Positions 50,671-61,955 of a stretch of 64,000 nucleotides of DNA are shown piece by piece (the stretch's first letter is position 1; every line of letters starts with the position of its first letter). A program made the translations under genes and the position numbers. This DNA comes from Colletes latitarsis (Eukaryota > Arthropoda > Insecta > Hymenoptera > Colletidae), in assembly GCF_051014445.1 (NCBI RefSeq), contig NW_027488370.1, positions 5,394,001-5,458,000 on the forward strand, read 5' to 3'. The notes under the pieces are model-generated. The model did not search any database, had not been told where the DNA came from, and saw only the letters and a list, made by a program, of their open reading frames with translations.

Positions 50671-53600
50671 TTAGGACTGGAATTTGCTCTCATCAGGCTC
50701 ATTCTTTCGCATATTTCTCATACTTGATGGCTAGATCCTGGGCTTTTTCTGGATTGGGTCACGTAGTAATGTAGTACCACACTGAAATAGTCGATTAACC
50801 CTGGTTTCGAACAATATTTTAGAGGATAACGCATGTTAGGTCTAGGTTAGGCCTGGGATTTGACCTCATCAGGGTCATACTTTCGCAGTTTTAACATACA
50901 TGTTGACCTAATCCAGGGTCTTTTCTGCTTTGGATCACGTAGTAATGTGGTACCACACTGAAACAGTCCATTAAACCTGGTTTCGATCAATATTTTAGAG
51001 GATAACGCAAGTTATGTCTGGGATAGGTCTGGGGATTTGCCCTCATCAGGCTCATACTTTCGCGTTTTTCACATTCTAGTTGAACAGATCCTGGGTTTTT
51101 TCTGGTTTGGATCACCTAGCAATGTGGTACCACACTGAGACAGACCATTAAACCTGGTTTCGATCAATATTTTAGAGAATAATTCATGTTAGGTCTAGGT
51201 TAGGTCTGGGATTTTGTCTCATCAGGCTCATTCGTTCGCATATTTCTCATACTTGATGGCTAGATCCTGGGCTTTTTCTGGATTGCATCACGTAGTAATG
51301 AAGTACAACACTGAAACAGTCAATTAAACCTGGTTTCCATCAATATTTTAGAGGACAGCGTATGTTAGGTCTAGGTTAGGCCTGGGATTTGCCCTGATCA
51401 GGGTCATACTTTCGTAGTTTTAACATACATGTTGACCTGATCGAGGGTTTTTTCTGCTTTGGATCACGTAGTAAAGTGGTACCTCACTGAAACAGTCCAT
51501 TAAACCTGGTTTGGATCAATATTTTAGAGAATAATTAATGTTAGGTCTAGGTTAGGTCTGGGATTTTGTCTCATCAGGCTCATTCGTTCGCATATTTCTC
51601 ATACTTGATGGCTAGATCCTGGGCTTTTTCTGGATTGCATCACGTAGTAATGAAGTAAAACACTGAAACAGTCAATTAAACCTGGTTTCCATCAATATTT
51701 TAGAGGACAGCGTATGTTAGGTCTAGGTTAGGTCTGGGATTTGCCCTCAGCAGACTCATACTTTCGCATTCTTCACATACTCGTTGAACGGGTCCTGGGT
51801 TTTTACTGGTTTGGTTCACGTAGTAATGTGGTACCACACTGAAACATTCAATTAAACCTGGTCTCGATAAATATTTTAGAGGATAACGCATGTTAGGTCT
51901 GGGTAAGGTCTAGGATTTGCCCTCATCAGGCTCATACTTTCGCATATTTCTAATACTTCATGGCTAGATCCTGGGCTATTTCTGGATTGGATCACATAGT
52001 AATGTGGTACCACACTGAAACAGTCCATTAAACCTGGTTTCGATCAATATTATTGAGGATAACGCATGATAGGTCTGGGTTAGGTCTAGGATTTGCCCTC
52101 ATCAGGCTCATACTTTCGCATATTTCTCATACTTCATGGCTAGATCCTGGGCAATTAATGGATTGGATCACGTAGTAATGTGGCACTACACTGAAACAGT
52201 CAATTAAACCTGGTTTCGATCCATATTTTAGCGGATAACGCAAGTTATGTCTAGGATAGGGCTGGGATATGCCCTCATCAGGGGATATGCCCTCATACTT
52301 TCGCGTTTTTCACATACTTGTTGAACAGATCCTGGGTTTTTTCTGATTCGGATCACGTAGTAATGTGGTACCACACTGAAACAGTCCATTAAACCTGGTT
52401 TCGATCAGTATCTTTGAGGATAACGCATGTTAGGCCTGGGCTAGGTCTAGGAATTGCCCTCATCAGGCTCATACTTTCGCATATTTCTCATACTTCATGG
52501 CTAGATCGTGGGCTGTTTCTGGATTGCATCACGTAGTAATGTAGTACCATACTGAAACAGTCAATTAAACCTGGTTTCAATCAATATTTTAGAGGATAAC
52601 GCATGTTATGTCTAGGTTAGGCCTGGGATTTGCCCTCATCAAGCTCATACTTTCGCATATTTCTAATACTTCATGGCTAGATCCTGGGCTCTTTCTGGAT
52701 TGGATCACGTATTATTGTTGTACCACACTGAAACAGTCCATTAAACCTGGTTTCGATCAATATTTCAGAGGATAACGCAAGTTAGGTCTGGGATAGGTCT
52801 GGGATTCGCCCTCATCAGGCTCATACTTTCGCGTTTTTCACATCCTTGTTGAACTGATCCTGGGTTTTTTCTGGTTTGGATCACGTAGTAATGTGGTACC
52901 ACACTGAAACAGTCCATTAAACCTGGTTTCGATCAATATCTTTGAGGATAACGCATGTTAGGTCTGGGATAGGTCTAGAATATGCCCTCATCAGGCTCAT
53001 ACTTTCGCATATATTTCATACTTGATGGCTAGATCCTGGCTTTTTCTAGGTTGGATCACGTAGTAATGTAGTACCACACTGAAACAGTCGATTAACCCTG
53101 GTTTCGATCAATATTTTAGAGGATAACGCATGTTAGGTCTAGGTTAGGCCTGGGATATGCCCTCATCAGGGTCATACTTTCGCAGTTTTAACATACATGT
53201 TGACCTCATCGAGGGTTTTTTCTGCTTTGGATCACTTAGTAATGTGGTACCACACTGAAACAGTCCATTAAACCTGGTTTCGATCAATATCTTTGAGGAT
53301 AACGCATGTTAGGTCTGGGTTATGTCTAGGATTTGCCCTCATCAGGCTCATACTTTCGCATATTTTTCATACTTCATGGCTAGATCCTGGGCTATTTCTG
53401 GTTTGGATCACGTAGTAATGTGGTACCACACTGAAACATTCAATTAAACCTGGTCATGATAAATATTTTAGTGGATAACGCATGTTAGGTCTGGGTTAGG
53501 TCTAGGATTTGCCCTCATCAGGCTCATACTTTCGCATATTTCTCATACTTCATGGCTAGATCCTGGCCTATTTCTGGATTGGATCACGTAGTAATGTGTT

Positions 53601-56600
53601 ACCACACTGAAACAGCAAAGTAAACCTGGTTTCGATCGATATTTTAGAGGATAACGCAAGTTAGGTCTGGGATAAGTCTGGTATACGCCCTCATCAGGCT
53701 CATACTTTCGCGTTTTTCACATACTTGTTGAACAGATCCTGGGTTTTTTCTGCTTTGGATCACTTAGTAATGTGGTACCACACTGAAACAGTCCATTAAA
53801 CCTGGTTTCGATCAATATCTTTGAGGATAACGCATGTTAGGTCTGGGTTATGTCTAGGATTTGCCCTCATCAGGCTCATACTTTCGCATATTTTTCATAC
53901 TTCATGGCTAGATCCTGGGCTATTTCTGGTTTGGATCACGTAGTCATGTGTTACCACACTGAAACAATCCATTAAACCTGGTTTCGATGAATATTTTAGA
54001 GGATAACGCATGTTAGGTCTAGGTTAGGCCTGCGATTTGCCCTCATCAGGGTCATACTTTCGCAGTTTTCACATACTTGTTGAACAGATCCTGGGTTTTT
54101 TCTAGTTTGGATCACGTAGTAATGTGGTACCACACTGAAACAGTCCATTAAACCTGGTTTCGATCAATATTTTAGAGGATAATGCATGTTAGGTCTAGGT
54201 TAGGCCTGGGATTTGCCCTCATCAGGGTCATACTTTCGCGTTTTTCACATACTTGTTGAACAGATCCTGGGTTTTTTCTAGTTTGGATCACGTAGTAATG
54301 TGGTACCACACTGAAACAGTCCATTAAACCTGGTTTCGATCAATATTTTTGAGGATAACGCATGTTAGGTCTGGGTTAGTTCTGGGATTTGCTCTCATCA
54401 GGCTCATTCTTTCGCATATTTCACATACTTGATGGCTACATACTGGGTTTTTCCTGGTTTGGATCACGCAGTAATGTGGTACCACACTGAAAGAGTCCAC
54501 TCAACCTGGTTTCGATCAATAATTTAGAGGATAACGCATGTTATGTCTAGGTTAGGCCTGGGATTAGCCCTCATCAGATTCATACTTTCGCATACTTCAC
54601 ATACTTGTTGAACAGATCCTGGGTTTTTTTCTGGTTTGGATCACATAGTAATGTGGTACCACACTGAAACAGTCGATTAAACCTGGTTTCGACCTATATT
54701 TTTGAGGATAACGCATGTTAGGTCTAGGTTAGGCCTGGGATTTTCACTCATCAGACTCATAATTTCGCATTCTTCACATACTTGTTGAACGGATCCTGTG
54801 TTTTTACTGGTTTGGATCACGTAGTAATGTGGTACCACACTGAAACATTCAATTAAACCTGGTTTCGATCAATACTTTAGAGGATAACGCATGTTAGGTC
54901 AGGGTAAGGTCTAGGATTTGCCCTCATCAGGCTCATACTTTCGCATATTTCTAATACTTCATGGCTAGATCAAGGGCTCTTTCTGGATTGGATCACGTAG
55001 TAATGTGGTACCACACTGAAACAGTCCATTAAACCTCGTTTCGATCAATATTTTTGAGGATAACACATGTTAGGTCTAGGTTAGGACTGGGATTTGCTCT
55101 CATCAGGCTCATTCTTTCGCATATTTCTCATACTTGATGGCTAGATCGTGGGCTTTTTGTGGATTGGATCACGTAGTAATGTAGAACCACACTGAAACAG
55201 TCAATTAAACCTGGTTTCCAACAATATTTTAGAGGACAACGCAAGTTAGGTCTGGGTTAGGCCTGGGATTTGCCCTCATCAGACTCATACTTTCGCATAC
55301 TTCACATACTTGTTGAACAGATCCTGGGTTTTGTTCCGGTTTGGATCACGTAGTAATGTGGTACCACACTGAAACAGTCGATTAAACCTGGTTTCGAACA
55401 ATATTTTTGAGCATAACGCATGTTAGGTCTAGGTTAGGTCTGGAGATTTGCTCTCATCAGGCTCGTACTTTCGCATATTTCTCATACTTGATGGGCAGAC
55501 TCTGGGCTTTTTGTGGATTGGATCACGTAGTAATGCAGTAGCACACTGAAACAGTCGATTAAACCTGGTTTCGATCAATACTTATGAGCATAACGCATGT
55601 TAGGTCTAGGTTTGGCCTGGGATTTGCCATCATCAGACACATACTTTCGCATTTTTCACATACTTCTTGAACGGATCCTGGGTTTTTTCTGGTGTGGATC
55701 ATGTAGTAATGTGGTACTACACTGAAACAATCAATTAAACCTGGTCTTGATAAATATTTTAGAGGATAACGCATGTTAGGTCTGGGTTAGGTCTAGGATT
55801 TGCCCTCATCTGGCTCATACTTTCGCATATTTCTCATACTTCATGGCTAGATCCTGGGCTTTTTCTGGATTGGATCACGTAGTAATGTAGAACCACACTG
55901 AAACGGTCAATTAACCCTGGTTTCGATCACTATTTTAGAGGATAACGCATGTTAGGTATGGGATAGTTCTGGGATTTGCCCTCATCAGGGTCATACTTTC
56001 GCAGTTTTAACATACATGTTGACCTGATCGAGGGTTTTTTCTGCTTTGGATCACGTAGTAAAGTGGTACCCCACTGAAACAGTCCATTAAACCTGGTTTC
56101 GATCAATATTTTAGAGGATAATGCATGTTAGGTCTAGGTTAGGCCTGGGATTTGCCCTCATCAGGGTCATACTTTCGCGTTTTTCACATACTTGTTGAAC
56201 AGATCCTGGGTTTTTTCTGGTTTGGATCACGTAGTAATGTGGTACCACACTGAAACAGTCCACTCAACGTGGTTTCTATCAATATTTTAGAGGATAACGC
56301 ATGTTATGTCTAGGTTAGGCCTGGGATTTGCCCTCATCAGACTCATACTTTCGGATTTTTCACATACTTGTTGAACAGATCCTGGGTTTTTTATGGTTTG
56401 GATCACGTAGTAATGTGGTACCACACTAAAACAGTCCATGAAACCTGGTTTCGATCAATATTTTAGAGAATAATTCATATTAGGTCTAGGTTAGGTCTGG
56501 GATTTGCTCACGTCAGGCTCATTCTTTCGCATATTTCTCATACTTGATGGCCAGATTCTGGGCCTTTTCTGGTTTGGATCACGTAGCAATGTGGTACCAC

Positions 56601-56665
56601 ACTGAAGCAGACCATTAAACCTGGTTTCGATCAATATTTTTGAGGATAACGCATGCTAGGTCTAG
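50671..56665. repeat. HOR domain 6, copy B (34 monomers, about 5995 bp)
   Basis: It matches copy A at +6878 bp up to about 55215, then at smaller offsets, ending at +5996 bp. Two deletions explain this: four monomers equivalent to about 48330-49035 (about 705 bp) and one monomer equivalent to about 49455-49630. Before the first deletion I noted some 15-20 substitutions in about 4.5 kb, e.g. GATCTC/GCTCTC, CAGGCTC/CAAGCTC, ATTTTTCAT/ATATTTCAT and TGGTTTGG/TGCTTTGG near 53755, so identity is about 99.5%. It ends with the GGCCAGATTCTGGGCC monomer, as copy A does. Confidence 0.87.
52264..52296. repeat. 15-bp direct repeat, copy B marker
   Basis: This is the partner of 45386-45418. Both direct-repeat arms and the 3-bp spacer are preserved without change, giving an unambiguous anchor for aligning the two 6.9-kb units. 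Confidence 0.86.
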
Positions 56666-58940
56666 GTTAGGCCTGGGATTTGCCCCCATCAGACCCATAC
56701 CTTCGCATATTTCTCATACTTCATGGCTAGATCCTGGGCTATTTATAGATTGGATCACGTAGTAATTTAGTAGCACACTGAAACAGTCGATTAAACCTGG
56801 TTTCGATCAATATATATGAGCATAACGCATGTTAGGTCTAGGTTAGGCCTGGGATTTGCCCTCATCAGACTCATACTTTCGCATTCTTCATATACTTGTT
56901 GAACGGATCCTGGGTTTTTTTCTGGTTTGGATCACGTAGTAATGAGGTACCACACTGAAACAGTCGATTAAACCTGGTTTCGATCAATTTTTTTGAGGAT
57001 AACGCATGTTAGGTCTGGGTTAGACCTGGGATTTGCCCTCAGCAGGGTCATACTTTCGCAGTTTTGGCATGCATGTTGACCTGATCGAGGGCTTTTCTGC
57101 TTTGGATCACGTAGTAAAGTGGAACCACACTAAAACGGTCAATTAAACCTAGTTTCGATCAATATTTTAGAGGATAACGCATGTTAGGTCTAGGTTAGGC
57201 CTGAGATTTTCACTCATCAGACACATACTTTCGCATTTTTCACATACTTCTTGAACGGATCCTGGGTTTTTTCTGGTGTGGATCACGTAGTAATGTGGTA
57301 CCACACTGAAGCAATCAATTAAACCTGGTCTTGATAAATATTTTAGAGGATAACGCATGTTAGGTCTGGGTTATGTCTAGGATTTGCTCTCATCAGGCTC
57401 ATACTTTCGTATATATTTCATACTTCATGGCTAGATCCTGGGCTATTTCTGGTTTGGATCACGCAGTAATGTGGTACCACACTGAAACATTCAATTAAAC
57501 CTGGTCACGATAAATATTTTAGTGGATAACGCGTGTTAGGTCTGGGTTAGGTCTAGGATTTGCCCTCTTCAGGCTCATACTTTCGCGTTTTTCACATACT
57601 TGTTGAACAGATCTCGGTTTTTTCTGGTTTGGATCACGTAGTAATGTGTTACCACACTGAAACAATCCATTAAACCTGGTTTCGATGAATATTTTAGAGG
57701 ATAACGCATGTTAGGTCTGGGTTAGGTCTAGGATTGGCCCTCGTCAGGATCATACTTTCGCATATTTCTCATACTTCATAGCTAGATCCTGAGCTATTTC
57801 TGCATTGGATCACGTAGTAATGTGGTACCACACTGAAACAGTCCACTCAACGTGGTTTCTATCAATATTTTAGAGGATAACACATGTTAGGTCTAGGTTA
57901 GGTCTGGGATTTGCTCTCATCAGGCTCATTCTTTCGCATATTTCACATACTTGATGGCTAGATACTGGGTTTTTTATGGTTTGGATCACGTAGTAATGGG
58001 GTACCACACTTAAACTGTCCATGAAACCTGGTTTCGATCAATATTTTAGAGAACAATTCATGTTAGGTCTAGGTTAGGTCTGGGATTTGCTCACGTCAGG
58101 CTCATTCTTTCGCATATTTCTCATACTTGATGGCTAGACCCTAGGCTTTTTCTGGATTGCATCACGTAGTAATGTAGTACCACACTGAAACAGTCAATAA
58201 ATCTTGGATTCCATCAATATTTTAGAGAATAATTCATGTTAGGTCTAGTTTAGGTGTGGGATTTGCTCTCATCAGACTCACACTTTCGCATATTTCTCAT
58301 ACTTGATGGCTAGATCCTGGGCTTTTTCTGGATTGCGTCACGCAGTAATGTAGTACAACACTGAAACAGTCAATTAAACCTGGTTTCCATCAATATTTTA
58401 GAGGACAACGCATGTTAGGTCTAGGTTAGGCCTGGGATTTGCCCTCATCAGACTCATACTTTCGGATTTTTCACATACTTGTTGAACAGCTCCTGGATTT
58501 TTTATGGTTTGGATCACGTAGTAATGTGGTACCACACTAAAACAGTCCATGAAACCTGGTTCGATCAATATTTTAGAGAATAGTTCATGTTAGGTCTAGG
58601 TTAGGTCGGGGATTTGCTCACGTCAGGCTCATCCTTTCGCATATTTCTCATACTTGATGGCTAGATCCTAGGCTTTCTCTGGATTGCATCACGTAGTAAT
58701 GTAGTACCACACTGAAACAGTCATTAAATCTTGGTTTCCATCAATATTTTAGAGAATAATTCATGTTAGGGCTAGTTTAGGTGTGGGATTTGCTCTCATC
58801 AGACTCATTCTTTCGCATATTTCTCATACTTGATGGCTAGATCCTGGGCTTTTTCTGGATTGCGTCACGCAGTAATGTAGTACCACACTGAAACAGACAA
58901 TTAAACCTGGTTTCCATCACTATTTTAGAGGACAACTCAA

Positions 58941-58980
58941 GTTAGGTCTGGGATAGTCTCAACGGGGTCATGCTTTCGCA
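58941..58980. repeat. Short monomer, about 13-bp deletion (domain 7 marker)
   Basis: The usual GGGATAGGTCTGGGATTTG followed by CCCTCATCAGGGTCATAC is reduced to GGGATAGTCTCAACGGGGTC and ATGC. The deletion removes part of the internal direct repeat TAGGTCTGGGA. A sister copy lies at 61920-61955 with AACAGGG in place of AACGGGG. It explains why the domain 7 steps (3330, 2979 bp) are not exact multiples of 176. Confidence 0.8.
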
Positions 58981-61919
58981 TGTTTCTCACACTTGATGGC
59001 CAGATTCTGGGCCTTTTCTGGTTTGGATCACGTAGTAATGTGGTACCACACTGAAACTGTCCACTAAACCTGGTTTCGATCAATATTTTAGAGGATAACG
59101 TATGTTATGTCTAGGTTAGGCCTGGGATTTGCCCTCATCAGACTCATACTTACGCATACTTCACATACTTGATGAACAGATCCTGGGTTTTTTTCTGGTT
59201 TGGATCACGTAGTAATGTGGTACCACACTGAAAAAGTCGATTAAACCTGGTTTCGATCAATATTTTTGAGGATAACGCATGTTAGGTCTGGGATAGGTCT
59301 GGGATTTGCCCTCATCAGGGTCATACTTTCGCAGTTTTGACATGCATGTTGACCTGATCGAGGGCTTTTCTGCTTTGGATCACGTAGTAAAGTGGAACCA
59401 CACTAAAACGGTCAATTAAACCTGGTTTCGATCAATATTTTAGAGGATAACGCATGTTAGGTCTAGGTTAGGCCTGCGATTTGCCCTCATCAGGGTCATA
59501 CATTCGCGTTTTTCACATACTTGTTGAACAGATCCTGGGTTTTTTCTAGTTTGGATCACGTAGTAATGTGGTACCACACTGAAACAGTCCATTAAACCTG
59601 GTTTCGATCAATATTTTTGAGGATAACGCATGTTAGGTCTGGGTTAGGTCTAGGATTGGCCCTCGTCAGGATCATACTTTCGCATATTTCTCATACTTCA
59701 TAGCTAGATCCTGAGCTATTTCTGCATTGGATCACGTAGTAATGTGGTACCACACTGAAACAGTCCACTCAACGTGGTTTCTATCAATATTTTAGAGGAT
59801 AACACATGTTAGGTCTAGGTTAGGTCTGGGATTTGCTCTCATCAGGCTCATTCTTTCGCATATTTCACATACTTGATGGCTAGATACTGGGTTTTTTATG
59901 GTTTGGATCACGTAGTAAAGTGGAACCACACTGAAACAGTGCAGTAAACCTGGTTTCGATCAATATTTTAGAGGATAGTGCATGTTAGGTCTAGGTTAGG
60001 CCTGGGATTTGCCCTCATCAGGGTCATACTTTCGCGTTTTTCACATACTTGTTGAACAGATCCTGGGTTTTTTCTAGTTTGGATCACGTAGTAATGTGGT
60101 ACCACACTGAAACAGTCCATTAAACCTGGTTTCGATCAATATTTTTGAGGATAACGCATGTTAGGTCTGGGTTAGGTCTAGGATTTGCCCTCGTCAGGAT
60201 CATACTTTCGCATATATCTAATACTTCATGGCTAGATCCTGGGCTCTTCCTGGATTTGATCACGTAGTAATGTGGTACCACACTGAAACAGTCCATTAAA
60301 CCTGGTTTCTATCAATATTTTTGAGGATAACACATGTTAGGTCTAGGTTAGGTCTGGGATTTGCTCTCATCAGGCTCATTCTTTCGCATATTTCACATAC
60401 TTGATGGCTAGATACTGGGTTTTTCCTGGTTTGGATCACGCAGTAATGTGGTACCACACTGAAACAGTCCACTCAACCAGGTTTCGATCAATATTTCAGA
60501 GGATAACGCATGTTATGTCTAGGTTAGGCCTGGGATTAGCCCTCATCAGATTCATACTTTCGCATACTTCACATACTTGTTCAACAGATCCTGGGTTTTT
60601 TTCTGGATTGCATCACGTAGTAATGTAGTACCACACTGAAACAGTCAATTAAACCTGGTTTCCATCACTATTTTAGAGGACAACTCAAGTTAGGTCTGGG
60701 ATAGGTCTGGGATTTGCCCTCGTCAGGATCATACTTTCGCATTTTTCACATACTTGTTGAACAGATCTCGGTTTTTTCTGGTTTGGATCACGTAGTAATG
60801 TGTTACCACACTGAAACAATCCATTAAACCTGGTTTCGATGAATATTTTAGAGGATAACGCATGTTAGGTCTAGGTTAGGCCTGGGATTTGCCCTCATCA
60901 GGGTCATACATTCGCGTTTTTCACATACTTGTTGAACAGATCCAGGGTTTTTTCTAGTTTGGATCACGTAGTAATGTGGTACCACACTGAAACAGTCCAT
61001 TAAACCTGGTTTCGATCAATATTTTTGAGGATAACGCATGTTAGGTCTGGGTTAGGTCTAGGATTGGCCCTCGTCAGGATCATACTTTCGCATATTTCTC
61101 ATACTTCATAGCTAGATCCTGAGCTATTTCTGCATTGGATCACGTAGTAATGTGGTACCACACTGAAACAGTCCACTCAACGTGGTTTCTATCAATATTT
61201 TAGAGGATAACACATGTTAGGTCTAGGTTAGGTCTGGGATTTGCTCTCATCAGGCTCATTCTTTCGCATATTTCACATACTTGATGGCTAGATACTGGGT
61301 TTTTTATGGTTTGGATCACGTAGTAATGGGGTACCACACTTAAACAGTCCATGAAACCTGGTTTCGATCAATATTTTAGAGAACAATTCATGTTAGGTCT
61401 AGGTTAGGTCTGGGATTTGCTCACGTCAGGCTCATTCTTTCGCATATTTCTCATACTTGATGGCTAGACCCTAGGCTTTTTCTGGATTGCATCACGTAGT
61501 AATGTAGTACCACACTGAAACAGTCAATAAATCTTGGATTCCATCAATATTTTAGAGAATAATTCATGTTAGGTCTAGTTTAGGTGTGGGATTTGCTCTC
61601 ATCAGACTCACACTTTCGCATATTTCTCATACTTGATGGCTAGATCCTGGGCTTTTTCTGGATTGCGTCACGCAGTAATGTAGTACAACACTGAAACAGT
61701 CAATTAAACCTGGTTTCCATCAATATTTTAGAGGACAACGCATGTTAGGTCTAGGTTAGGCCTGGTATTTGCCCTCATCAGGGTCATACTTTCGCATATT
61801 TCTCATACTTGATGGCCAGATTCTTGGCCTTTTCTGGTTTGGATCACGTAGTAATGTGGTACCACACGGAGACAGTCCATTAAACCTGGTTTCCATCACT
61901 ATTTTAGAGGACAACTCAA

Positions 61920-61955
61920 GTTAGGTCTGGGATAGTCTCAACAGGGTCATGCTTT
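61920..61955. repeat. Short monomer, sister of the one at 58941
   Basis: It carries the same truncated GGGATAGTCTCAAC junction and the following ATGCTTTCGCA. It is 2979 bp from its sister, which is two monomers and the same deletion less than the 3330-bp step of the surrounding block, so monomers near 58440-58790 were gained in one copy or lost in the other. Confidence 0.78.

Noticed and set aside
17620..60628. Plus-strand open frames of 60-75 codons starting MLNRSWVF, MMNRSWVF or MMARYWVF
   Set aside because: They are the other-strand reading of the same monomer in lineages where a stop was lost. They recur exactly with the HOR steps (880, 1407, 4931 and 11973 bp). The translations are low in charged residues and match no family I know.
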